From: Owenia fusiformis
Taxonomy: Eukaryota; Annelida; Polychaeta; Sabellida; Oweniidae
DNA length: 64,000 nucleotides
Assembly: GCA_903813345.2 (NCBI GenBank)
Contig: CAIIXF020000009.1
Coordinates: 8,798,030-8,862,029 of the forward strand
Direction: 5' to 3'
The translations under genes were made by a program, and so were the position numbers. Below are positions 24,084 to 36,260 of the stretch, in pieces (within the stretch, counting starts at the first letter, position 1; every line of letters begins with the position of its first letter). The notes under the pieces were generated by a model. It was given only the letters and a program-made list of their open reading frames with translations, did not search any database and was not told the DNA's origin.

Positions 24084-25110
24084 CGAGGGGTGATCAGGAA
24101 TTTCTGGACCGTTGGCTCTATTTTTGCCATTTGTTATGCTTTCTTATTGATTTTTTACACAATATAACCCAAATATATAGGCTCACACCATGAAGATTTC
24201 ACTGTTCTATGAAATCATTATCCTTTTATTTTTGTTACCATGGTAACCGGTGACGCGACAATGTGGAGCTCAGAAAAAATACCAAATTTGAAAAATCAAC
24301 AGTAGTTTTATATGATGTTTGGACACTGTATTCATTGCTGAATATGTCACATACTGTAATAGGTTGTATTATATCATTAAGTATATTCATTAATGTTCAT
24401 AGTAACTGCCATTATTTCCATTAATTCTAATCCTTTAAAGTAGTGACCAGCATTTTGTAAGCATTTGTTATGCCTTTTTACTCAGTCCTGAAAGAGGTGA
24501 TACAGATCTAGACCATCTTTGCCTACAAAATGTGATTGTTTCCATCGGTTGTGGCCTTGTACCACACGTACCGTATCCCCCAGAATTAGCTGGGTGTGAT
24601 TTCTATCTTTTCCCAGCAATGAAGAACAAATTATGAGGTATCCACTTTGAGGACAGTAATGAGATCATTCAGGAATTCACACACCAATGTTACAAAGTAG
24701 GCAAAGACGGTCTGTGTCACGTCTTCAGGACTGAGTGAAAGGGCATAACAAATGCTTACAAAATGCTGGTAACTACTTTAAAGGATTAGAATTGATGGAA
24801 GAATAATGACAGTTACTATGAACATTAATGAATATACTTAATGAAATAATACAGCCTATTACATATACAGTACACTGTATGTCACATATTCAGCAATGAA
24901 TACAGTGTCCAAACATCATATAAAATTACTGTTGTTTTTCAATTTTGGTATTTTTTCTGAGCTCCACCTTGTCGCATCACCAGTTACCATGGTAACAAAA
25001 ATAATAGAATAATGATGTCATAGAAGAATATTATGTGAAAAAATTAGTAAGAAAGGACAAAAAATGGCAAAAATAGAGCCAACGGTCCAGAAATTCCTGA
25101 TCACCCCTCG
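24084..25110. mobile_element. Mariner-like foldback element with very long inverted arms
   Basis: The ends are cgaggggtgatcaggaattt and its complement, flanked by TA. Inverted similarity continues for about 390-410 bp per arm (24084-24493 and 24724-25110). The centre of about 230 bp encodes on the plus strand PYPPELAGCDFYLFPAMKN, the C-terminal catalytic-Asp region of mariner transposases, then an in-frame stop. The matching place in the second copy of the duplication (about 41230) lacks it, so it inserted after the duplication or was lost there. Confidence 0.85.
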
Positions 25111-26150
25111 TATATGTATGTACAATGTACAATGTACAACATATATTAATTGGAACGAAATTTACTCAAGTACTATTCGCAAGACTGCGTTAAGACTGCG
25201 TTTAGAGGATACGTAGATATGTGAGGGGCCTTAATACTCGCATTTTCATTTTCAAACTTGTAAACAAAATTGCAAAAGTACGCCTGAATGGATAGCTGAA
25301 TCTGGACTACTTGCAATGTATAATACTTTTAGTTGTGTCATTAACATTTTCGGATGTCATTTGTCATATAAAACAATTTTCCAAAAATAGAAGTAACACT
25401 ACATTTTCAAACTTGTAAACAAAATTGCAAAAGTACGCCTGAATGGATAGCTGAATCTGGACTACTTGCAATGTATAATACTTTTAGTTGTGTCATTAAC
25501 ATTTTCGGATGTCATTTGTGATATAAAACAATTTCCCCAAAATAGAGCACTTTCCATCAATAAATTGATATTAGATAAATATTTTATTCATCTATTTATG
25601 TTTATGTGCAATTGCAATTGTCTATTTTGTAATTTTGAATATTTACATTATACAAACATTGTCAGGCAATTGTCTATTTTGTAATTTTGAACATTTACAT
25701 TATATTGTCAGATAATAAGATTAAAAGTTCAGACTGTCAATGCGCCAGTTGTGTGTTTTACATCGATATGATGCAATGAGAGGAGTATCAGTTAACCAAA
25801 GAGCTATAAAATCATCTTGCGTGCTATGAGTTTTATTGGAAAATATAAGATACAATCAGGAGACAAAGTGCCTAGCTCCATAACAAGAGAGCAATTGTAA
25901 TTATTTTTGATAACAGCTGATAATTTAGAAATTAAATTAATTACTAATAATAACCTACGCTTATTCTTGATTAATTCTATGCTGATTTTTATTCATCGAA
26001 CAAGAGAGATTTTATTGTGATATAAATAGTAGTCCGCTATGGGGATAACGCTTTTGAACGCAACAAATACCTTACAATTTAATTGTTTCATAACACCGAG
26101 AAAAAAGAGCCTACTTCAGGCATAACCCTACATAACCCTTGGGATGCATA

Positions 26151-27721
26151 AGATTTCCTAAGTGACATCTATATTATTGAGTAGAGTGAATGTTTATTCT
26201 AAATAGGGAATTCGAAGTGGCCAGACGTACATTCAGCAGTGGTAAGCATATTTTACATGCCCGAGCAAGGGGCTAAAATAAAAGGCTTTGAGGGCCTAGA
26301 GATATAATGCCCGAGCAAGGGGCTAAAATAAAAGGCTTTGGGGGCCTAGAGATTAAAAGGCTTTGAGGGCCTAGAGATATAAATGCCCGAGCAGGGGGCT
26401 AAAAATAAAAGGCTTTGAGGGCCTAGATATAGATGCCCGGGCAAGGGGCTAAAATAAAAGGCTCCAAGGGCCTGAAAATATATGCGCAAGCAGGGGGCAA
26501 AAAATATGAACTATAAGGGGTAATGAATAAAAGGCCTTGAGAGCCTAGAGATACAGAGATTTATGCCAGAGCAAGGGGCTATTAAATATAACTATGAGAC
26601 AATATAAGAGAATTTTTCTGAGAGGCAAATATTTGACAGAAACAAAGAAAAATAGAACATTGATGACATGAAAAATCTTGATAACATGTCCTTATAATAA
26701 ACACTGGAAATTCAACGTGTTAATAACACAGTAGAATTAGAGGTCATTATACAGTACGTTATAGTACAGTGTGACGAAAATAATGACACTCAGGTATAAT
26801 CTGGTAATTGGCAATTGAATGAAAACTGGGGTTTACTCAAAAGAAAGTAGGTTGAATTGTTTTGACATAACTGTATAACCCATGCAAGTGATTGGTTATG
26901 TAATGGTTTAATTCCATGTACCCTCTTGTAAACTAATTTGAAAATGACTTGAGTTTGTAACATTTGAAACTAGTGAAGTCTGATAAACAATTGGCTTCTC
27001 TTTACATCTAAAGTCCGGGAGCACTGATCTCTTAGTGGTTTTAACCACGTGGACTTCGGATGTGAGAGTTGTCTCTCCACAGTAGAAGGTAATTGGCAAT
27101 TGAGGTTAATTACTCATGTTAGGGGACTGATTTTTCCCCACCAGTAATTCATGAATGAAACATTGATATGAGGTCAGTTTTAGGTTTTATTAGCTTCATA
27201 ATTACATCATGGAAAACCATCTACTAGAACTACTGGGAGAGATTGCTCTCAAATCCGATGTCCACGTTAGTTTTTTGTTAATTTTTTATTAAAGATTTGA
27301 GGATTGGGAGTAGTAAAAATTAACAAATCACATTATTCAGGATGTAAATACACCGTAAAGGGCAAAATTAAATGTGTATTTCACCCAATCCTTTAACATG
27401 AAATCTGCTTGAATGTATGGATGTCACTTAGGAAACATAGATTTCCTAAGTGACATCTATATTATTGAGTAGAGTGAATGTTTATTCTAAATAGGGAATT
27501 CGAGGGAGGTAGTCATTAGCGAATGGAATGGATAATAGTTTACATATCATGAAATTTGGATGAAATATCATGAAATTGGGAAATGATTGAAAAATAAGTT
27601 ACCCTCCCACCCAACCCATTTCCTGAGGCTGTACATTCTGGTGGGTTTCACTTAAATATGTATTTCACCCAATCCTTTAACATGAAATCTACTTGAATGT
27701 ATGGATGTCACTTAGGAAACA
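26151..27721. mobile_element. TIR element(s) with tandem short copy, inserted in duplication copy 1
   Basis: Relative to copy 2 (gcataag|atactc near 42053), copy 1 has 1.57 kb bounded by atttcctaagtgacatc on the left and gatgtcacttaggaaac on the right. The same pair of ends occurs again internally at 27420-27440, so two elements share the design: about 26151-27437 and a short one of about 280 bp to 27721. Inside is the minisatellite at 26257-26580. No transposase frame is visible. Confidence 0.7.
26257..26580. repeat. Minisatellite, about 50-bp unit
   Basis: There are about six to seven imperfect copies of a unit containing atgcccgagcaaggggct, aaaataaaaggctttgaggg and cctagagatata. Units vary in length and are partly truncated. 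Confidence 0.85.
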
Positions 27722-28859
27722 TAGATACTCTTTTTGTCGAATCGTATTGATTAGTATATATTTAAAAGTACCTTATTAACACCTAACGGTCATCCGATAA
27801 ACCATTAAAAAGGAACAGACACATAAAAACAAATAACACAATCATTACTTATAAGCCAAATGGGTTGCTCGTGGACACCAAATGCAATGTATGGTAGAGT
27901 GTCCTGGTCTTATTGAACATCTAATCAAAGTGGAGGTTATCTGCAAAAGAAATGCCCATTTGTGGTGTAGGTTACTTCCTATAACAAAAAATCTGAGTTG
28001 AAATAAATTATTTTCTTCTTATTTTCAAAAAGGAATCAAACAAATCGTTAGAATAGCAGACAATTCTTCTGATCCAAGTCATTTGTTTAGACGGATCTAA
28101 ACCCTGAATTGTGTGGGCCAGCAGTGCAATATTTTCATTTCATGAAGAACATATTGAGTGTAAATATAACTTATTTAATCATCATGTAACTCAATCTAAT
28201 AAAATGTCCCTGCTCTGCAGCAAAGTACAGAGCTGAAATGTAGTTGCAATCCAAATCTATACAAATTATAAGACTCAATGCACCAAATTACTGATAAAGG
28301 TCCGTTTAAGTTCGTGATCTCTCCTGCAAAATGTAAATAAATTTTCAGTAACTGAATGTAAAGTAAACAGCGTTATTTAAAACAATGAAGCAAAGAGGAT
28401 TATGGGTCATTTTTGCAGTATAAATTTGAAAGTATTTCTATGAGATGACATAGACAAGAAAATCTAATGAAAAAATCACTGAAAAAGTACATAGACCCGG
28501 AATTAGAAGGGAATGCATTAATGGTTATTTGATAGTGAAAAGTCGAATATGTATATACCAAGTGAACATAAATGGTTAAAATGGCTATATCTCATATATT
28601 TCCCGACAGTGAAGTCAGACATATATTTTAGATCCATGCATTATCTCAAGAAAAGGTGTGGATAGGCTATTATTTTTTTCCTCGGATAGGTATTCTGGCA
28701 TATCCGACTCATGGTCATCCAGTATTTATTTTATTATGTACCTCCCTTGGTTACACTGTAATATCATATTCCTACCATTAATTTCCTGTAGATAGATAAA
28801 CGAAATTGTCAACAAATACTTTACTTTAAAGAATGGGTCTAATAAAACAGTATATTTTT

Positions 28860-28965
28860 CAAGGATGGGTATTCTGGCATACGAGATGGTTGGAGCTCTC
28901 AGCATGTTTTATTCGTTGGGATTTGCTACCCTGTGGAGTTGCTGTTTTTCTAGTTCATTTTATTA
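28860..28965. repeat. Fragment of the 30.5-31.4 kb repeat family
   Basis: The string gggatttgctacc(c)tgtgga, followed by gttgctgtttttctagttc, matches the right end of the repeat at 30491-31355. It is probably a truncated copy. Confidence 0.6.
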
Positions 28966-29036
28966 TCATTACTCGGTTTTTAAAATAAAAAGTAAAACTA
29001 TTTCCAAAATGTTAAGGTGGCTTAAAATGCTGCTTA

Positions 29037-29862
29037 TTTTTTCGTGAAGCCACTCAGTAAAATTACGATTTATCTGCACCCTGATGTCCAATCAAAATCA
29101 TTCGAGTATCTATGTGTTCCTGACACGTTTGGGCATCAGGTAATAACAACGTCTACCCAATGTTTGCATGCGAAATTGACGTAATCAATGACTGAAATCG
29201 GGAAGACAAAAATATGTGATATTCTTTCAGAATTTTTTATAATAACTATTTACAAAATTGTTCCCGAGACACAAATCCATTTGGGTAAGGTTTGGTTTAA
29301 AGTCGAAAAGCCCCAATAAGAGGATACAAACCCAGATAAACCCCGGAAGACTGCAGATTTCATGAAATGATTTACGTTCGTGTAAACAAGTAAAGTACAT
29401 ACAGTACAAATCCCTATATAAAACACTGGCCGACGTGACATGTAATAACATGTTCAAACTGAAATAAAGACAATTTTCAACATAGCATTTGCTTCCGTAT
29501 TCTGTATGCCCCTCTAGCTGCTAAATAAGGCCATGTGTCTTAAAAAACCATAGCCAAGTAGATTAAAGTTCATCTTGTTCCAACACCATCCTCCTCGTTT
29601 CTGGAACGTAGAGATAGTCTTGGAACGAGATAAGATTTTTGTAAATAGTTTTCACAAGCAATTTTGTTTGTGAATCTCAAATTTTTCTTCCCGATTTTGT
29701 TCATGAATTACGTCAATTTTGCGTGCAAACTTTGGGTAGACGTTGTTATATCCGGACGCCCAAACGTGTCAGAAACACATATATATACTTGAATGATCTT
29801 GATTGCACATCAGGTTGCAGAGAAATAGTAATTTTACTGAGTGGATTCACGAAAAAATAAAA
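29037..29862. mobile_element. Inverted-repeat DNA element with about 210-bp arms
   Basis: The left arm (29037-29265) and right arm (29635-29862) are inverted copies. Shared landmarks are ttcgtgaa(g/t)ccactcagta, gacacgtttgggc, acaacgtctaccca and atcgggaag. The interior of about 370 bp shows no recognisable coding sequence. It is a non-autonomous element of unknown superfamily. Confidence 0.8.
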
Positions 29863-30490
29863 AGGCTTTACGCCTCGATAACCTTGCTACATTACAAGTT
29901 GACTGTTAAGTAAGTCGAAGTTGAATTTGAGTTCACTAATGTCCGGGTTGACTTGGGTCCAAGTGATTAGAAATCTAAATACTGTTGGATAACAGCTCAA
30001 AATCCCGATGACAATAAAAACAAAAGAGTAGTCAAAGTTGAGAATTCCTAACTCTCTTGAATAATAATATTTCAATTATCTAAAATTACCTGCGTACAAG
30101 TTGATTTAAGGTTCGAGTAAACTAAGGTCTGAGTTGACTTGGGTCCAAGGTGATTAGTAATCTATTTAAATACTCTTGTTTACAAAGAGAAGAAAAGAGT
30201 AATTAAAGTTAAAGGCCCCATATAAAGTTTAAACCCGTTTTGCTTGTAATCAAAATGTGATATTTGAAACTCTTGTTTTTTAATATCCAAATGTGGTTTT
30301 TGAAGGACTTTTTGTTCGAAAAATTCGTGAATTTATTAAAAGCTAAATTTTAGAGCTCACAAATGTTTTAATAAGTGATAATTGAAACCAATGCGTATAA
30401 GCATTCAGAAAAATTGAGAAAATAAACTCAGGGTGCAGACATTTTTTGATATGCTATAACATTTAATTGGCATATTAGTTATGACATTTT

Positions 30491-31355
30491 ATTATCCCAC
30501 CGAACGAAGTTCGAGGGGGATATAGAGAAGCCGTCCGTCCGTTCGTCCGTCCGTCCGTGTGTCCGGGCGATAACTCCAATACCGGTTGACGGATTTGGTT
30601 CAAAGTTTATAGGCTTATGCCTTATGAGTGTAGGACCTCTGCTTGAGAAGGAATTTTCAATATGGTCGCTCAGTTCAAAATGGCCGCCATTTTTCGTAAA
30701 AAATGTAATCGTTCATAACTCAAATAAAAAATGACGGATTTGGTTCAAATTTTATATGCTGATGCCTAGGGACAAAGGAGTTCCGCACAAAAAGAGATTT
30801 TCAAGATGGCTGCTTAATTTCAAAATGGCGGCGATTTTTCGTAAAAATATGTAATCTTTGATAACTCAAATACCAGTGAACGGATTTGGTTCAAATCTAA
30901 TATGACGATGCTTAGGGACACTGTTGCTATGTTCGACAAAAAAATTCAAGATGGTTGCTTAAAATCAAAATGGCGGCAATTTTTCGTAAAAAACGTAATC
31001 TTTGATTACTCAAATACCAGTGAACAGGTTTGGTTGAAATTTAATATAATTATGCCTAGGGACACAGTAGCTCTGTTCAAGAAATAATTTTCAAGATGGC
31101 GGCTGAATTTCAAGATGGCGGCCAATTTTCGTAAAAACGTAATCTTTGATAACTCATATACAAGTGAACGAATTTGGTTCAAATTTCATATGATGATGCC
31201 TAGTCCACAATGGTATAAACTAACTTTGTGTCAACTTTCATGCTTCTATCACAAAGTGCACAAACATTTCAACATTTACACTAGCTATAATAAGCATAAT
31301 ATGTTTTGTTCGGTGGGATTTGCTACTCCGTGGAGTTGCTGTTTTTCTAGTTATT
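30491..31355. repeat. Composite repeat: (CCGT)n start and about 145-bp tandem units
   Basis: It begins ttatcccaccgaacgaagtt, then a gtccgtccgttcgtccgtcc run at about 30531-30565. Four to five copies of an approximately 145-bp unit follow (each with tttggttcaaat, gatgcctagggaca and caaaatggcggc). It ends gttcggtgggatttgctac. The first and last bases form a short inverted repeat (cccaccgaac/gttcggtggg). Short open frames here are products of the repeat, not genes. Confidence 0.8.
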
Positions 31356-33880
31356 CATCTAGTACGTCCTTTGTTTAATCTTCACAGTGGTGTTAAAAAG
31401 TTAATATGTTTTGCATAAGAACATATTAGATGGGGGCTTTAAGAATTCCTAAGTCTATTGTCCTTCTCTAATTAATACATTGTGGTTTCCGCGATTAAAG
31501 CGATGATTCTAGCACCAAGCATCTTCTTACCTTAGAAGATTGACGTCAATCCTGCAGTTTTTCTGATTAAAAATTAATCCATTGGTTACATGGCCGGTCA
31601 CACACGCGCAAAATGTCTTTGGCTTATTTAACTGCATTTTTATTGTGATACAGTGCAAATATTATATATATGTGTGTAATGCTAGGAGTGTCTCGTGGTA
31701 AGATTGTGATTTAAAACGTAGAATAATGGAAATAACGTCACAACGCATGCGCGTAAATCGACATTTCATGGTCCAAAGATTTCACATTACAGTTTACATT
31801 AGGGGATTAGAAGAGTTTATTTTTATTTAGGTATGCAAGCAATATCAATATTAGGCCTTCATGCATGTACTCGTGTGTACAATCAGCATGCCCTTCAATA
31901 TTATATAAACCAGGCTATTCAAGTACTACATAATGTACACTATTTATGTGTGTACTACATGGGAATACGATTCCCTGGGAAACAAAACAAATACTTTTTA
32001 TATGTTCAAAATGAGCCATTTGATTGATGCATACAGTTAATAGCTCATTAATAACATCTACAAAGTATATCTGATCGTAATTTTGAATTTCAATGCTGAA
32101 ACTTGCCTGTTTACGATTATACGGGAAATCAACATGGGACGAAGATTGTTCACCTTCCTGACTTACCTCTGAAGCCTGTACCTTGTAATCTCTTTATATA
32201 GGTTAGCGAGAGCGCTGCGCCTGCGCAGTTTTAAACTTTGGCGCACACTTTAAAGGGTTCCGATTAGCATCCCGTATAAAAACAATATGGCGGCTCCAGG
32301 CGAATCAACTGGATCAGTCCATTTTTAAGAAACAAGGGGAGTTCTGTAAAATCCAGTTTATTGAAATTGTCTTTGAGATAAAGTAATCCGTTTATAATGA
32401 TTTTGAAAACGTTATCCAAAGAGTGATTGCGTTCAAATAATACATGTACAACAGCCAATATAAATTCTTGTATTACAAACCGGTTTGTCTTGCTTTGTTT
32501 CATTTGTAGGATATTTCATATGCCAAGCTGTGTACTATTACGTTATGGGGAAATTTAGATGCCAATTTTTCCTTATTATACACAAATAGAAAGTCCTGAA
32601 ACTTCACCCATAAATGTGGAATTGATTTGTCAAAATAAAAATCACCCTTTTATAAATGTGTGACGATCTATAATATACTTATGCTATATAACAGTTAGAG
32701 GTGTTGACACAACGACCTGGAACCTGTGAACCATTGAGTATTATTCCGGGATCGGGCCTTTTATACTAAACGGTGAGCAACACCAGAAACGAGCGTTCGA
32801 TTTGCTAAACGATATGCGTCACCCTTTAATAACTTTTTAGCAAATCATTTATTTTCTTAGGATTCAACGGATCCTTGTTAGACCCAACGAAGTGTTCATT
32901 TTGATATATAAAACAGCAAATTCTATCCACAGATCTTTCGGCCTTTTAATGATTTAATTTTCGGGATATTTTGCTAAAATCCCCAATTGGCTGAATTATA
33001 AACTTTAAAAAAACTCAAATCCTCTTAATTTCATATCATTCGTTAAGTGATCTAAACGACTGCAATCGCTTAGGATTCAACGGATTCTAAGAGATCAAAC
33101 CTAATACAATATGTTGACAACCCCCGTTTCAATATTTGCCGCATAATCTTTCGGCCTGTTAGGTCAATATTTTGATTTTCGATCATTAATGACGTACTTG
33201 GATCCGAGATTTATTGTTCCAGGATTCACGACGCTATTTTCATTATTCTACGCCATGATGAAAGCAAAGAAAAGAACTAAAATCGTTTGTCAATATTCCG
33301 TTACAATGCTTATTTTGTAATCTGAAAAATAATTGGAAGGCATCCATGATGTAGATTTGAGCCCAAGAAGGGGATTGCTCTTTCAAAATTATCATTAGAA
33401 AGAACATTATCAGGAATATGTTATAATTGTTGGAATTTTGGGAAAAAAGGCGTGACATCCGATGGTATTGTACCAGTTATTTGTCTTACACTTTTTATGA
33501 AAAATGGTGCCCAATAAGCAGTCATGTAATGTTTGAAACTTCTTATTGAGCAAGGTCATATTCCCATAAGACACGAGTTTGTAAAACTTTGACAAAATTC
33601 CGATGACCAGTATTTGAGTTAGCAACAATAACTTGTTTTCATGAACAATGCTGCCCAATTTGAAATAAGTGGTCAAAAAAAATTCCTTTACTCGGAGCAC
33701 TATTACTGCATATTATTTCTCTGAGGCTGCAAAAATAAAATTGGTCAAACTAGAAATATGCTTAACTTTTCTCTCTATAATTTTAATACGCTGTACTAGT
33801 GACATATTATATAAAAATCAGTACTACAGCAAATACTTAATTGATGTTATAGATAGTTAATATAATACCCCACTCAAATA
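31356..33880. other. Non-coding interval
   Basis: I see no supported gene. A short string, cttaggattcaacgga, occurs at about 32858 and 33071 in direct orientation, and a palindromic patch of gcgcaccgctgcgcc character occurs at about 32205-32235. Nothing else stands out. Confidence 0.3.
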
Positions 33881-33924
33881 TTATTCTTGTATGGTAAAAA
33901 TGCTCAGAATCCTTCGTCCACAAA

Positions 33925-34275
33925 CCATACGACCAAGGCATATATGAGATTGATGCCGATTTCACTCATCTTTCAGAAAAAAATATAACTAACAAGTGGC
34001 CCTTTCACTTCCCAAAATGGTTGAAGACTCGCCTAGTAAATAAGCACCCAAAATTAAGTTCACTTTTACACCATCTTTACCAGCAATTCTTTTCTGGTCG
34101 GATTGATATTGAGTTGAAAAAGAGTAGATACTCCAAGGAGACTCTACTTAAATACCTGCAAAGAGGATTACAAAAGTCCACACCTCTATTTGAAGGGCTT
34201 TTAAGGTCATATCTGAAAATAATTGCTGCTGTAACATGGCCAAGGGAGGACACATCGACTAGTAATGTGGTGTAA
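33925..34275 (+). CDS. Unrecognised coding-like fragment
   Basis: An open frame with protein-like composition contains KWPFHFPKWLKTRLVNKHP and, further on, YLQRGLQKSTPLFEGLL, ending at TAA 34273-34275. The frame can be read upstream of its ATG (34021) to about 33965. I do not recognise the family. A one-sided transposon end (gggacaccctgtat, about 34450-34463) lies just downstream, so it may be a transposon relic or an exon of an unrecognised gene. Confidence 0.25.
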   Translation, partial: PYDQGIYEIDADFTHLSEKNITNKWPFHFPKWLKTRLVNKHPKLSSLLHHLYQQFFSGRIDIELKKSRYSKETLLKYLQRGLQKSTPLFEGLLRSYLKIIAAVTWPREDTSTSNVV

Positions 34276-34954
34276 AATTGAACTTTATTTTGACCAAATA
34301 CTAAATGTTAAAAGGGGCTGTACCCTTTTCCAATTTGAGAGTTGAACCATGATACAATTCAATGTAACTTTGGATAAGCTTGAAAATGATATATGACACA
34401 TACTATGACGACGCTGGTGTATGTCTGTCGAAGGGGGGTATACCTTCGGGACACCCTGTATGTGAACTGTAAATTTTAATGTGTTTGGAACTACTTTGAA
34501 TTTAAAAAATAAACAGTCAAAGGACCACATTGAAACAGTATATGTAAAAATAGAAACATCTATACATGTCCTAACTTTTTGTATATTTTAGTTTGTGTTG
34601 TAGTTTCGCTATCATATCTGTGACCTCTTATATTTTGATGCTTCTCTGCCATGTTATTTTCGGAAAAATAAACATGGCTGAAACTCCCTAAATTACAAAA
34701 AGCCACAGCTTTACTGCACATTATACATAACTATCTGAAATATACAAAACAAGTACATGTTTCTATTTTTTATAAACTGTTGCAATATAGTCATTTGATT
34801 ACTTATTTTTTAAAATTCAAAGTAGTTCCAAAAAATTAAAATGTTACTGTATTTTATTTTTAGGAATATACAGTTGTAACAAAGAAGCATTCTTTTTTAT
34901 TGTTCTTCAAGAATTGACACTTGGCAAGCTATCCAAAACCAGTGGATAATAGTA

Positions 34955-36260
34955 CCATATTCGATAGTTGAATGTTAAACACAAAATAAATCAGATTTTA
35001 AACTCAGTTACATGCATTGCACCGAATCTGAACTAATCGTACTATTTTCAATAGTTGAATGTTAAGCACAAAAGAAATCAGATTTTAAACTCTGTTACAT
35101 GCATTGTACCGAATCTGAACTAATCGTACTATTTTCAATAGTTGAATGTTAAGCACAAAAGAAATCAGATTTTAAACTCTGTTACATGCATTGTACTAAA
35201 GCTAAACTTATCATACCACATTCAATAGTTGAATGTTAAACACAAAAGAAACCAGATTTTAAACTCTGTTACATGCACTGCACTAAAGCTGAACTAATCA
35301 TACGTACATATTCAATAGTTGAATGATGAACACAAAAGAAATCAGATTTTAAGCTATGTGTCATGCATTGCACTAAAGCTGAACTTATCATACCACATTC
35401 AATAGTTGAATGTTAAACACAAAAGAAACCAGATTTTAAACTCTCTTACATGCATTGCGCTAAAGCTGAATTTATCATACCGTATTTAATAGTTGAATGT
35501 TAAACACAAAATAAATCAGATTTCAAACTCTGTTACATGCATTTCACTAAAGCTGAACTAATTATACCATATTCAATAGTTGAATGGTGAACACAAAAGA
35601 AATCAGATTTTAAACTCTGTTACATGCATTTCACTGACGATGAACTAATCCATCATATTCAATAGTTGAATGGTGAACACAAAAGAAATCCGATTTTAAG
35701 CTATGTTACATGCATTGTACTGAAGCTGAACTTATCATACCACATTCAATAGTTGAATGTTAAACACAAAAAAAAGAAACCAGATTTTAAACTCTGTTAC
35801 ATGCATTGCACTAAAGCTGAACTTATCATACCACATTCAATAGTTGAATGTTAAACACAAAAGAAACCAGATTTTAAACTCTGTTACATGTTTTGCACTA
35901 AAGCTGAACTTATCATACCACATTCAATAGTTGAATGTTAAACACAAAAGAAAGCAGATTTTAAACTCTCTTACATGCATTGCGCTAAAGCTGAACTTAT
36001 CATACCATATTCAATAGTTGAATGTTAAACACAAAAGAAATCAGATTTCAAACTCTGTTACATGCATATGACTAATGCTGAACTAATCATACCATATTCA
36101 ATAGTTGAATGGTGAACACAAAAGAAATCAGTTTTTAAACTCTGTTACATACATTGCACTGACGCTGAACTAATCCATCATATTCAATAGTTGAAAAGTA
36201 AACACAAAAGATATCAGATTTTAATCTATGTTACATGCATTGTACTGAAGCAGAACTTAT
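34955..36260. repeat. Satellite-like array, 15 units of about 87 bp
   Basis: Fifteen head-to-tail units are found from 34966 to about 36255. Each contains ttcaatagttgaatg, then aacacaaaagaaatcagatt, then gttacatgcattgcactaaa. The core ttcaa-tag-ttgaa is a small palindrome. Units differ by a few percent to about 15 percent. There are no unique spacers, so this is a tandem satellite and not a CRISPR. It lies about 900 bp upstream of the GPCR gene. Confidence 0.93.

Larger units (their letters stand above)
23041..28656. repeat. Segmental duplication, copy 1 (expanded)
   Basis: The region is collinear and in the same orientation as 40166-43411, with shared anchors such as tgttattgtactcat at the left and atccatgcattatctcaag at the right. 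Copy 1 carries extra DNA: a mariner-like element at 24084-25110, an approximately 155-bp tandem duplication (25247-25401 repeated at 25402 onward) and a TIR element with minisatellite at about 26151-27721. Removing these gives about 2.9 kb, matching copy 2 minus its own insertions. No convincing gene lies inside. Confidence 0.85.

Noticed and set aside
25466-25684. Open frame conserved in both duplication copies (also 41398-41589)
   Set aside because: Similarity reflects the DNA duplication, the frames diverge at their ends, and the translation is hydrophobic low-complexity.
30902-31378. Short open frames with shared NVIFD motifs
   Set aside because: They are translations of the 145-bp tandem repeat.
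34955-36260. CRISPR-like array
   Set aside because: The whole 87-bp unit is repeated, with no unique spacers, in an animal genome.
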